Positions 1 to 7,257 of a stretch of 33,855 nt of DNA are shown piece by piece; positions within the stretch are counted from its first letter, which is position 1, and each line of letters begins with the position of its first letter. The notes below the pieces were generated by a model, which worked only from the letters and a program-made list of their open reading frames with translations, was not told the origin of the DNA and made no database searches. The position numbers and the translations under genes are program-made. The DNA comes from JBBSMX01 sp038232935 (GTDB lineage: Bacteria > Bacteroidota > Rhodothermia > Rhodothermales > JANQRZ01). Where the stretch lies: contig JBBSMX010000030.1 in NCBI GenBank assembly GCA_038232935.1, forward strand, positions 1 through 33,855, in the 5' to 3' direction.

Positions 1-86
1 CGGTCGGCGACAGCCTGCTCGGTGGCGTCGTCTCGTAAGGCGGCATCGAGGATGCGTTGTCGGAAGTCGAGGGAGAAGGCGGCCAT
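1..86 (-). CDS. IS630-like transposase, N-terminal fragment (runs off window)
   Basis: The minus strand from 86 encodes a 28-residue start, MAAFSLDFRQRILDAALRDD and onward, open to the window edge. The 'FSLDFRQRIL' opening matches the first helix of the helix-turn-helix that begins IS630/Tc1-type transposases, whose usual start resembles 'YSLDLRQR'. The catalytic DDE domain would lie to the left, outside the window. Only 28 codons are visible, so the family call rests on this short motif. The position, about 50 bases inside a likely element end, and the broken gene next door both fit an insertion sequence. Confidence 0.6.
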   Translation of the reverse strand, partial: MAAFSLDFRQRILDAALRDDATEQAVAD

Positions 87-140
87 AGCGAGTAGAGGAA
101 GGAGTCGCCCCAAGATTACAACCAATCGTCTCTCACACTA
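1..140 (-). mobile_element. Right-hand end of an IS630-like insertion sequence
   Basis: The transposase begins at 86, and the OLD-family gene to its right stops abruptly at 133. IS630 elements insert at TA and duplicate it. A TA at 139-140 lies exactly where the OLD reading frame loses its family-like sequence and adds only one codon before a stop. I infer that the element end is at about 138-140. The opposite terminal repeat is outside the window, so the boundary is not proven. Confidence 0.45.
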
Positions 141-1524
141 ATGATTTCAAGTGTTTTTCCACATCACTCAGAGCGTCAAGATCAAACGTAATCAAGATCT
201 GCTTGTAGCGCCGTTTTATAAAACGCAAAAGAACAGTATTCTTGAGATTGTCCTTACCGTTGTATGTGAATATTTCGCCGCTAAACTGAAGTTTGTTTTT
301 ACCATGTGATTCATCTTGTAGTAATTTTAAATACTCTTTGTCTGTTTTCCCTTCAACTAACAGTATGCAATCATTTGCACTGAGTAGAAGGTCTCGCCAG
401 GGTTCAAACAATTCTGGTGTAATTCCAAGAGATAAAGCAAAGGGCTCCATCCAGTTTTTGCCTGTTGTGTCGATTTGTTTGGTTTCACGGAGTTGGCTTC
501 TGTACGTATTTCTTTCCAGTAAGATGTTAGAGTGCTGAGCATCGACACTCAACATATAAGGACTGTGAGTAGTGACGATAACTTGCACTTCTAATTCGTT
601 AGATAAATCTTGAAGTACCCGGCCAAATTCAGCTTGAGCAGACGGGTGTAAAAAACTCTCTGGCTCTTCGATAACAATAATAGGTGTTGCTTGTGATGCC
701 GAAGCGTCAGAATTGCTTATCTGCTTCGCTTTAAGTAGAGTCATAAAAATGGATGTTCTATTCTGGGTTCCACTTCCTCACTCTTGAAGTTTCACGTCAA
801 TTTTACTATCTCCAAGGGTAATTGAATAGGGTATAAAACTAAGATCAAGATTTGGAACAGTAATGCCAACTTTGTATTTCCTCTCTAATCGGCCTAAAAG
901 TTCTTCAACCTCTCTCTGTTCGTTGGTGGCTATCTTTTTGAGCTTCCGAGATATTGTTTTCCGTATCTGCTCAAGTTGATCGGAATGGTCACTCGAAAAA
1001 TCTCTTATCCTACCTCCTTCATAATGACGGACAGAGTCGGGATCAGTGGAGTTGTGGAATAGAATGATCTTGGATGATTGGAGCCTGGTAAGAATCTCTT
1101 GGGCCTTTGAATCCTTATAGGTATCATCTTCAATTGTGACCTCAACATCTTGCCTTTCCGTCTTAAAAGAATAGCTAAAAACCAAAATGATGTTGAGTTG
1201 TGTTTCTTTATGATCTAAGGATAGATAAGTATTAATAAAATTGAATAACCCTGAATCCTTAGATGAATCTATTTCAAGGTTTAATTCAATTCTTATTGGT
1301 TCCTTCTCGTTGTCGTCCTTCCATTTAGGGTAATCGTTGCTGGATAAAGATTGATTATCACTCCAGGGGAAATAATCTTCCCGAATAATATTTCTTATTG
1401 CTCTCACGACATTAGTCTTGCCTGAATCGTTCTTCCCACAAATAGCTGTGTAGTAAGCGGGGATTCTCAAGTCAATGTTTTCAAAGGTTCTGTAGTTTGA
1501 GAGTTTGATGCCTTTGATTCTCAT
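133..1524 (-). pseudogene. Broken OLD-family ATPase/TOPRIM nuclease
   Basis: OLD-family proteins are ATP-dependent nucleases, often in phage defence or mobile DNA. The first part (1524 to 778, 248 codons) starts MRIKGIKLSNYRTF and has Walker A GKNDSGKTN at residues 30-38. A TGA at 780-778 ends it. The same frame then continues without a shift: GSGTQNRTSIF (the ABC-type signature), Walker B IIVIEEPE, the switch TTHSP, then TOPRIM residues in LLVEGKTDKEY and FDLD. The TGA lies immediately before GSGTQ and could be a TGG codon mutated once. The C-terminus stops about two residues after a probable IS630 insertion site, so perhaps 100 residues of a typical OLD protein are missing. The whole stretch is clearly AT-rich compared with its surroundings, a sign of transfer. 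The downstream half could be made from ATG 744, but it would lack Walker A. Almost certainly non-functional. Confidence 0.85.
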
Positions 1525-1621
1525 GTGCTATTTCGGAATGGAGAGATAGATTAGTGGGAAACAGACTTTCCGAGTGAAGTGACAGAAAATAAAGACTGCG
1601 TAGATCTGGAGGGGGTTAGCG

Positions 1622-1745
1622 TCACGCATCCCCTTCCAGCGCGACCATCTTCCGGCCGAACAGACGGTATATCCCCTGCATGTGCTCCGGCGTCGGCTCG
1701 ACCATGCCTTTCTGGGCGCGGAGGCGGACGGGCTTCCGATCTCCT
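1622..1745 (-). repeat. Diverged second copy of the dnaE 3' end
   Basis: Read on the minus strand, this stretch encodes KPVRLRAQKGMVEPTPEHMQ and on to ...LEGDA, ending in TGA. The true end of dnaE reads KPVRLRAQKGMVEPTPELMQ and on to ...LEGEA. Over 38 residues I count six differences, so it is homologous but not a fresh duplication. No start codon or upstream dnaE sequence accompanies it: similarity stops at about 1745, a few bases before the stop of the antitoxin-like gene. It is a gene remnant. Confidence 0.85.
1689..1736. repeat. 48-bp direct repeat, copy 2 (partner at 2502-2549)
   Basis: By eye these 48 bases are identical to 2502-2549 inside dnaE, with starts 813 bases apart. They are the most conserved part of the duplicated dnaE tail. 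Sequence on both sides is still homologous but has substitutions. Together the two copies bracket the PIN/partner gene pair. Confidence 0.85.
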
Positions 1746-1752
1746 GCATCAG

Positions 1753-1962
1753 CTACTCCGCAGCGTCCGTTGGCTTCGCTTCCCGCGAAAGGTCCACGAA
1801 CTTGTAACCCTGTCGGCGGAGCTCTTCTTCGTGGCGCTTGATGTCCTCGAAGATAGCGTTGAGGTCGTAATTGAATTTGCGGGCGTGGGCCTCGCGGACG
1901 GCACGAATCTCGGCAACGATGGGGTCGTCCCACGGTGTAGTGTTGGGAAGTTCAGGGAGCAT
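1753..1962 (-). CDS. Antitoxin-like partner of the PIN protein
   Basis: A 69-residue protein, MLPELPNTTPWDDPIVAEIR and onward. The pattern DPIVAEIRAVREAHARKFNYDLNAIFEDI is shared with a family of small helical proteins that I know as common neighbours of VapC-like PIN genes. It has no recognisable DNA-binding fold such as AbrB or RHH. It starts eight bases after the PIN stop codon on the same strand, so the two are almost certainly co-transcribed. The toxin-first order is the reverse of most vapBC operons but common for this subgroup. Its role as antitoxin is inferred from context and family association, not from a motif. The reading frame is intact and ends just before the dnaE-tail remnant. 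Confidence 0.7.
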   Translation of the reverse strand: MLPELPNTTPWDDPIVAEIRAVREAHARKFNYDLNAIFEDIKRHEEELRRQGYKFVDLSREAKPTDAAE

Positions 1963-1970
1963 GACGGCAG

Positions 1971-2438
1971 CTAGAGAAGTTCAGCAGGTGTACAGATCGT
2001 TGGGGCTACGTAGCCGTTTGAACGACAGACCTCCGCGATCAGGTTTCGGAGCACGGCATTCGCGATGTGCTTACAGTTCCAGGTAAGCAGAAAATCCATT
2101 CCGCTCGTCGCAGCGATGGCGACGTGGAGCGCGTCTTCCGCTGCTTTCTCCGGGATGGCGTGCCCGCTGAGAAGGGCCTCGGCCAGCCGGCCGGCCTCTT
2201 GAGTCAGAGCCAGCGATTCTATGTCTTCCAGCACGGCTAGCCGCTCGCGGGCAGCCTCGGTATCTCCGGCACCGGCTTCGAATTGAACATGTGCAGATGT
2301 GAACAGCTCGAAATCCTCTCGCCGTTGCTCCCACCATTCCCGCGTGAGTTGCTGATTCGCGAGTACGATCACGTCCCGCGCCGGGCGCGCGGTGAGGTAG
2401 CCTACGAACGAGGTTTCGAGATAGACGGTCGGTTTCAC
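1971..2438 (-). CDS. VapC-like PIN-domain ribonuclease (putative toxin)
   Basis: A 155-residue PIN protein starting at GTG 2438, giving MKPTVYLETSFVGYLTARPA. PIN toxins are Mg-dependent RNases. Candidate acidic metal ligands are E8 (YLETS), E54 and D102 (in EDALHVAIAA), with WNCKHIANA at 120-128, a pattern typical of this PIN subgroup. The start overlaps the dnaE stop as GTGA (GTG 2438-2436, TGA 2437-2435), and the only obvious Shine-Dalgarno-like sequence (GAGGGGGAGG) lies inside the last dnaE codons. Translation is therefore probably coupled to dnaE. The small partner gene follows after eight bases. The placement between two dnaE tails suggests that it was acquired. A longer reading upstream is only the dnaE shadow, so GTG 2438 is preferred. 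Confidence 0.8.
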   Translation of the reverse strand: MKPTVYLETSFVGYLTARPARDVIVLANQQLTREWWEQRREDFELFTSAHVQFEAGAGDTEAARERLAVLEDIESLALTQEAGRLAEALLSGHAIPEKAAEDALHVAIAATSGMDFLLTWNCKHIANAVLRNLIAEVCRSNGYVAPTICTPAELL

Positions 2439-5400
2439 GCCTCCCCCTCCAGCATCACCATCGCCCGGCCGAAGAGCCGGTACATCCCCTGCATCAGTTC
2501 GGGCGTCGGCTCGACCATGCCTTTCTGGGCGCGGAGGCGGACGGGCTTCGGGATCTCCCGCGTCTCCACGTCGAACAGGAGCTGCACCGGGCCTTTGTTG
2601 CGCTGGCACAGCTCGTAGAACTCCTGCATCGCCTCGGGCTCGGTGGCGTCAGCATTGAGGCGGAGGACGATCCGCTTGACGTACTGCTCGCGGACCTTCC
2701 ACATCGGGTCCACGGTCTGGGCTTTGATTTTGACGGCTCCGCCGCGCACCTCGGCCTGTCCGCGCACCATCACCACCTCGTCGGTGCGGAGCAGGTGGCT
2801 GTGCCGCTCGAACACGCTCGTGAACAGGACCACCTCGCCCTGCCCGGTCTGGTCCTCGAGCGTGAGGAACGCCATCGGCTTCCCGGCCTTCGTCGTGATG
2901 AGCTTGACCTCGGTGATGATGCCGCAGACCTTCTGCTCGCGGTCGAGCTCGATGTCGTCGGGCCGCCCGAGGTAGGCGGTGACGAAGGCGTGGACCTCGG
3001 CCTCGAAGGCGTCGAGGGGGTGGCCGGAGACGTAGAACCCCATCAGCTCTTTCTCGTGGCGGAGTTGCTCGCCGCGCGTCCACGGCTCGATGTGCGGCAG
3101 GTTCGGCTCGAACTCGTCCTGGCTCGGCCCGCTGCCGCCGAAGAGGGAGTTCTGCCCGAGCGCTTTGTTGACCTGGTGCTGCTGCCCGAAGCGGTAGGCG
3201 TCCTCGGCCGCGTTCGCCAGTTGCGCCCGGTGCGCCTCGCAGAAGTCGAACGCGCCCGCCCGGGCGAGCGCCTCCAGCGCCGTCTTGTTCACCGACTGGA
3301 GATCGACGCGCTTGCAGAAGTCGAAGAGCGATTCGTACGGCCCGTGTTCGGCCCGCTCGCTCACGATAGCCTCGATGGCACCCGCGCCGACGCCTTTCAC
3401 GGCGTAGAGCCCGTAGCGGATGAACCGCTTGCCGTCTTCGACCTCGACGTTGAAGTGGTGCTCGGAGCGGTTGGCGCAGGGGGGGAGGAGGTCGAGCCCC
3501 ATCCGCCGCGCCTCGTCGAGAGCGACGGCGAGCTTCTTCGAGTCGCCGGCTTCGTTCGTCAGCACGGCGGCCATGAACTCGGCGGGGTAGTGCGCCTTCA
3601 AATAAGCCGTTTGAAACGCGACGACACTGTAGGCGGCACTGTGGGACTTGTTAAACCCGTAACCCGCGAACTTCGCCATCATGGCGAAGACCTCGTTCGC
3701 GGTCTTCGCATCCACGCCCTTCTCGGCCGCGCCCTCGACAAACACGACGCGCTGTTTGTCCATCTTTGCCTGATCCTTTTTGCCCATCGCGCGGCGCAGC
3801 AGGTCGGCACCGCCGAGGGTGTAGCCGCCCATCACCTGCGCCATCTGCATCACCTGCTCCTGGTAGACCGGGATGCCGTACGTCGGCTCCAGGATCTCGG
3901 CGAGCATCGGGTGCGGGTACTCGACCTTTTCCTTTCCGTGCTTCCGTTCGATGTAGCTCGGGATGAGGTCCATCGGGCCGGGCCGGTAGAGCGCGTTCAT
4001 CGCGATCAGGTCGTCGATCCCGGTCGGTTTCAGCTTCCGCATCCACTCGCGCATCCCCTCCGACTCGAACTGGAAGATGCCGACGGTGTCGCCCTTCTGG
4101 AAGAGCTTGTACGTCAGCGCGTCGTCGAGCGGGAGCGCGTCGAGGTCGATCTCGACGCCGTGGCCCGCCTTGATGAGGGCGAGCGCGTCGTCGAGCACCG
4201 TCAGCGTTTTGAGCCCGAGGAAGTCCATTTTGAGCAGGCCGAAGTCCTCGATCCACTTCCCGTCGTACTGCGTTACGACGGCGTCGCCCGCGCCGCCCTT
4301 GCCTTTCTGAATGGAGACGGGGACGTACTCACTCACGTTGCCGGGCGCGATGATGACGCCGGCGGCGTGGATCCCGGTGTGCCGCGCCGAGCCTTCGAGC
4401 ACGGTCGCGTAGTGCATCAGCTTGCGGATCTGCGGGTCGGGCGACTTGTACAGCTCGGCGAACTCTTTGACGCTCGACTTCGCATCTTCGAGCGACACCT
4501 TCACCCCGTCGGGCACGAGCTTCGAGATCCGGTCGGCCTCGGGCAGCGGGATGTCGAGCACGCGCGCCACGTCACGGATGACGGACTTCGACCCCATCGT
4601 CCCGAACGTCACGATCTGGCACACCGATTCGCGGCCATACTTCTGCACGACGTAGTCGATCACTTTGCCGCGCCCCCGGTCGTCGAAGTCGATGTCAATA
4701 TCCGGCATCGAGATGCGTTCGGGGTTGAGAAAGCGCTCGAACAGCAGGTCGTATTCCAGCGGATCGATGTTCGTGATGCCGAGGCAGTACGCCACACAAC
4801 TCCCCGCCGCCGACCCGCGTCCCGGCCCGACGCTCACGCCGAGGTCGCGCGCCGCCGTGGTGAAGTCCTGCACGATGAGGAAGTAGCCGTCGAACCCCAT
4901 CTCGGCGATCACCTTCAGCTCGTAGTCGAGCCGCTCGCGGATGGGCTCGCCGATGCCTTCGCGCCCGTAGCGGACCTTCGCGCCCTCGTAGACGAGGTGG
5001 CGGAGGTAGGCCCCCATGTCGCCGTCGAAGGCGGCAGGGAGCGGGAAGTGCGGCATCAGCAGCTTCCCCATCGGGAGCTCCAGCCTGCACTTGTCCGCGA
5101 TCTCGCGCGTCGCGTCGAGCGCCCGGTCCACGACGAGGGCGTCGCCGACGCCCTGTCCGACGGAATCGGCGAAGGCCGCCTGCATCTGGGGCACCGATTT
5201 GAGGAAGAACTGGTCGTTCTCGAACCGCATCCGCGTCGGGTCGTTCAGCGCGCGGCTGGTCTGGAGGCAGAGGAGCACGTCCTGTGCCGCCGCGTCGTCC
5301 TGCTCGACGTAGTGCACGTCGTTCGTGGCGACGACCTTGACGCCGAACTGGTCGGCCCATTTCAGCAGTACGGCGTTGCACTTCCGCTGCTCGGGGATAC

Positions 5401-5989
5401 CGTGGTCCTGGATCTCGATGTAGTAGTCCTCGCCGAAGATGTCGAGGTACTCCTTGAAGATCTTCAGCCCGGCGACCTCGCCTTTGTGGAGGATCGTCTG
5501 CAAGACCTCGCCCTGGAGGCAGCACGTCGTCGCGACGAGCCCTTCGCTGTGGGCGCGGAGCGTGTCGCGGTCGATGCGTGGCTTGTAGTAGTAGCCGTCG
5601 GTGTAGCTCAGCGACGAGAGCTTGATGAGGTTGCGGTAGCCGGCCTCATCTTTGGCGAGGAGGACCTGGTGGTAGCGCGTACGGTCGTTCTTGTCCTCCA
5701 TCCCGCTCGGCGTCACGTAGAACTCGCAGCCGATGATGGGCTGGACGCCGGCGCGTTGGGCCGTCGTGTAGAACTCAGGGACGCCGAAGAGATTACCGTG
5801 GTCGGTGATGGCAACGGCGGGGATCTCCAGCTCGGCCGCCCGGCCGATGAGGTTCTTGATGCGGGCGGCACCGTCGAGCAGGGAGAACTGGGTGTGGCAG
5901 TGGAGGTGGCAGAACTCGGGCAAGGAAGGTGGGGATCGGGGGAGTGAGGCAGGAGCATCCGCAAGAAACAGGAAGAGGGAGGAGACCAC
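2435..5989 (-). CDS. dnaE: DNA polymerase III subunit alpha
   Basis: The catalytic subunit of the replicative polymerase, up to 1184 residues, a normal length for DnaE. In order: an N-terminal PHP domain beginning HLHCHTQFSLLDG (28-40); the conserved GPGRGSAAGSCVAYCLGI block near 390-405; the palm aspartates in PDIDIDFDDRGRG near 428-440; PVYQEQVMQMA and GYGFNKSHSAAYS; and a C-terminal OB-fold with GIITEVKLITTKAGKPM. The start is uncertain. GTG 5989 gives the longest frame, but homologues usually begin a few residues before the HLH motif, which favours TTG 5923 (M-P-E-F-C-H-L-H). Neither has a convincing Shine-Dalgarno sequence. It is divergent from the kinase-like gene at 6200, with a perfect DnaA box just upstream. 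Its stop overlaps the PIN gene start, and its last 38 codons recur at 1622-1745. Confidence 0.97.
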   Translation of the reverse strand: MVSSLFLFLADAPASLPRSPPSLPEFCHLHCHTQFSLLDGAARIKNLIGRAAELEIPAVAITDHGNLFGVPEFYTTAQRAGVQPIIGCEFYVTPSGMEDKNDRTRYHQVLLAKDEAGYRNLIKLSSLSYTDGYYYKPRIDRDTLRAHSEGLVATTCCLQGEVLQTILHKGEVAGLKIFKEYLDIFGEDYYIEIQDHGIPEQRKCNAVLLKWADQFGVKVVATNDVHYVEQDDAAAQDVLLCLQTSRALNDPTRMRFENDQFFLKSVPQMQAAFADSVGQGVGDALVVDRALDATREIADKCRLELPMGKLLMPHFPLPAAFDGDMGAYLRHLVYEGAKVRYGREGIGEPIRERLDYELKVIAEMGFDGYFLIVQDFTTAARDLGVSVGPGRGSAAGSCVAYCLGITNIDPLEYDLLFERFLNPERISMPDIDIDFDDRGRGKVIDYVVQKYGRESVCQIVTFGTMGSKSVIRDVARVLDIPLPEADRISKLVPDGVKVSLEDAKSSVKEFAELYKSPDPQIRKLMHYATVLEGSARHTGIHAAGVIIAPGNVSEYVPVSIQKGKGGAGDAVVTQYDGKWIEDFGLLKMDFLGLKTLTVLDDALALIKAGHGVEIDLDALPLDDALTYKLFQKGDTVGIFQFESEGMREWMRKLKPTGIDDLIAMNALYRPGPMDLIPSYIERKHGKEKVEYPHPMLAEILEPTYGIPVYQEQVMQMAQVMGGYTLGGADLLRRAMGKKDQAKMDKQRVVFVEGAAEKGVDAKTANEVFAMMAKFAGYGFNKSHSAAYSVVAFQTAYLKAHYPAEFMAAVLTNEAGDSKKLAVALDEARRMGLDLLPPCANRSEHHFNVEVEDGKRFIRYGLYAVKGVGAGAIEAIVSERAEHGPYESLFDFCKRVDLQSVNKTALEALARAGAFDFCEAHRAQLANAAEDAYRFGQQHQVNKALGQNSLFGGSGPSQDEFEPNLPHIEPWTRGEQLRHEKELMGFYVSGHPLDAFEAEVHAFVTAYLGRPDDIELDREQKVCGIITEVKLITTKAGKPMAFLTLEDQTGQGEVVLFTSVFERHSHLLRTDEVVMVRGQAEVRGGAVKIKAQTVDPMWKVREQYVKRIVLRLNADATEPEAMQEFYELCQRNKGPVQLLFDVETREIPKPVRLRAQKGMVEPTPELMQGMYRLFGRAMVMLEGEA
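2502..2549. repeat. 48-bp direct repeat, copy 1 (within dnaE 3' end)
   Basis: Identical by eye to 1689-1736. It encodes the KPVRLRAQKGMVEPTP segment close to the DnaE C-terminus. See the copy at 1689 for its significance. Confidence 0.85.
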
Positions 5990-5995
5990 AAGGCG

Positions 5996-6004
5996 TGTGG
6001 ATAA
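5996..6004 (-). promoter_or_regulatory. Perfect DnaA box upstream of dnaE
   Basis: On the minus strand the sequence is TTATCCACA, the consensus DnaA 9-mer. It lies seven bases before the GTG at 5989, or about 70 bases before the alternative TTG start. A single box could bind DnaA-ATP and link dnaE expression to replication initiation. A random match in a window of this size is not very unlikely. I see no cluster of boxes or AT-rich unwinding element, so this is not an origin. Confidence 0.4.
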
Positions 6005-6025
6005 CTCCTCTCAAAAGGGTAGCGT

Positions 6026-6169
6026 GTAAAGGGTGAAGGCTCTGTACACGACAAACCTTGAAATCTTCCGACCGATACCGCGGACCGCTTTATTGCAGCA
6101 GACGGCGGTCTGCCGTCCGCCGAGCGAGAACCATTCGGGTCGCCAACCCTTTACCCCTCACCCTTTATC
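6026..6169. repeat. Inverted pair of short G-rich spacer repeats
   Basis: The dnaE/kinase spacer contains 'taaagggtgaagg' at 6027-6039 and the near-complement 'cctcaccctttat' at 6156-6168, followed by more pyrimidine-rich sequence ('cggtaccctttccctt') running into the kinase start. A related string, 'gggtgaggggtagaggg', occurs after the DUF3078 gene at about 8274-8290. These look like copies of a small interspersed repeat. An alternative is a regulatory stem-loop in the 5' leaders of the divergent genes. Confidence 0.4.
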
Positions 6170-6199
6170 CTTTCTCGGTACCCTTTCCCTTTTTTTTCG

Positions 6200-6925
6200 A
6201 TGACCTACGTCCTCTACCTCGACCGCTACCACCTCGGCGATCCGCTCTTCCTCACCGGCTTCGCGCGCGACGTGCTAACCCTTGGAGCGCCGTGCCTGCT
6301 CGTCCACGGTGCCGGCGAGGCGGCGGAGCGGGCGCTCGAAGCGCAGGGACGGTTTCCGAAGGTCGAAGGCGGCGTGCTGAGTGTCGAGACGGAGGAAGAC
6401 CGGCGTGTCGTGGCGCGCGCCGCGCGCGAGCTGAACCGGCAGATTGTCCACACGCTCAACGAGGCGGGCGTGGCCGCGGTGGGGATGGAAGCGTCGGGCC
6501 GAGGGCTGCTTCGGAGGTCGGAGACAGGGATTGTAGCAGGAAAAATGGACTGGCTGCGCGACCTCATTATCCAGGGCGCCGTGGCCGTCGTGGCGGCGAT
6601 TCTGACCGATGCGGAGGGGGGCGTGCGAGAGGCGAATGGAGGCGCTGTTGCCGGTTCGCTCGCCCGCGCATTGGCCGAAGCGGAAGGGGCAGCTACAGCC
6701 ATCTTTCTCACTAAAAACGGCCAGAATGGATTCTATTCGCAGGATATGCAACTAGAGGAGGTCGGAGCGGAGGCCGTATTGACCGGCGTGTTGCCGGAGC
6801 CCGACGCCGTGCTTGCCGCGAGTGAAGCGGGGGCCGACGTACTCGTAACGGGGCGTTCGGGGCTGCGCTCGGAGCCCCTGAAAGGGACCGCTATCCGACC
6901 GGTGGGCTCAAAGAAAACGCCTTAA
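6200..6925 (+). CDS. Amino-acid-kinase fold protein (degenerate acetylglutamate-kinase-like)
   Basis: A 241-residue protein with the layout of the acetylglutamate kinase (ArgB) fold: LLVHGAGE (32-39) where ArgB has VVHGGG, NRQIVHTLNEAGVAAVGMEA where ArgB has N..L..G..AVGLSG, and DWLRDLIIQGAVAVVAAILTD, ANGGAVAGSLARAL and IFLTKN as counterparts of the acetylglutamate and ATP-site segments. The N-terminal Lys-Gly-Gly motif that binds phosphate is replaced by YLDRYHLGDP, the NVNAD motif is lost, and the LTDV motif is changed. By family logic it is unlikely to be a normal kinase. It may be a regulatory paralogue or an enzyme with altered chemistry. The ATG at 6200 follows a pyrimidine-rich leader without a clear Shine-Dalgarno sequence. 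It is divergent from dnaE and is not beside other arg genes. Confidence 0.7.
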   Translation: MTYVLYLDRYHLGDPLFLTGFARDVLTLGAPCLLVHGAGEAAERALEAQGRFPKVEGGVLSVETEEDRRVVARAARELNRQIVHTLNEAGVAAVGMEASGRGLLRRSETGIVAGKMDWLRDLIIQGAVAVVAAILTDAEGGVREANGGAVAGSLARALAEAEGAATAIFLTKNGQNGFYSQDMQLEEVGAEAVLTGVLPEPDAVLAASEAGADVLVTGRSGLRSEPLKGTAIRPVGSKKTP

Positions 6926-6950
6926 ATCATGCCTGAGGGCCGTTTGTCGC

Positions 6951-6979
6951 TTGACACCGTGCTTCGTGGGTGCTATCAT
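6951..6979 (+). promoter_or_regulatory. Sigma70-type promoter of the H1-like gene
   Basis: TTGACA (6951-6956), a 17-base spacer, then TATCAT (6974-6979). The -35 is perfect, the -10 matches five of six, and spacing is ideal. It is 79 bases upstream of the H1-like start codon. The intervening leader is GC-rich (a ggccg...cggcc inverted repeat) and ends in a clear GGAGG at 7044-7048. Confidence 0.65.
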
Positions 6980-7057
6980 TTTCCCGACACTCACGTTTTG
7001 TAGGGGCCGCCGCACATCGGCCGGCCCTCCTATCACCCTATACGGAGGATTCAACTC

Positions 7058-7234
7058 ATGGCCCGTTACGACAAGCTCAAGGAATTTGTGGAGTCCATGG
7101 AGCGCGACTTCACCCAGTTCTACGACAAAGGCAATAAGGCTGCCGGCACTCGCGTCCGCAAAGGGATGCAGGATCTGAAAAAGATGGCCCAGGACATCCG
7201 GGTCGAGGTTCAGGACAAGAAGGGCGACATGTAG
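7058..7234 (+). CDS. Histone H1-like (Hc1-type) small basic protein
   Basis: A 58-residue protein: MARYDKLKEFVESMERDFTQ, then FYDKGNKAAGTRVRKGMQDL and a KKMAQDIRVEVQDKKGDM tail. The KGNKAAGTRVRKGMQDLK core is the hallmark of the short histone H1-like proteins annotated in many Bacteroidota, which are thought to bind DNA or the nucleoid. The length matches the family exactly. GGAGG at 7044-7048 lies nine bases before the ATG, the strongest ribosome-binding site in the window. It has its own near-consensus promoter upstream and a strong terminator at 7258, so it is probably a highly expressed monocistronic gene. Confidence 0.9.
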   Translation: MARYDKLKEFVESMERDFTQFYDKGNKAAGTRVRKGMQDLKKMAQDIRVEVQDKKGDM

Positions 7235-7257
7235 GGTGTACCCGCTACAGTTCGTCG

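Noticed and set aside
778..780. In-frame TGA of the OLD gene read as selenocysteine or programmed readthrough
   Set aside because: No SECIS-like hairpin is evident, Sec is not expected in this family, and the gene is also truncated by an IS, which fits simple decay.
1528..1749. A 73-codon minus-strand frame over the dnaE-tail remnant
   Set aside because: It reads the remnant in a different frame from the homologous one; the frame with dnaE homology has no start of its own.
2795..5947. A 1050-codon open frame on the plus strand opposite dnaE
   Set aside because: It is the antisense shadow of dnaE in GC-rich DNA. Its protein is an Arg/Val/Glu/Asp-rich string without domains, while the minus strand encodes an unmistakable DnaE.
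5990..6200. Replication origin near dnaE
   Set aside because: Only one DnaA box is visible, with no AT-rich unwinding region and no dnaA/dnaN genes.
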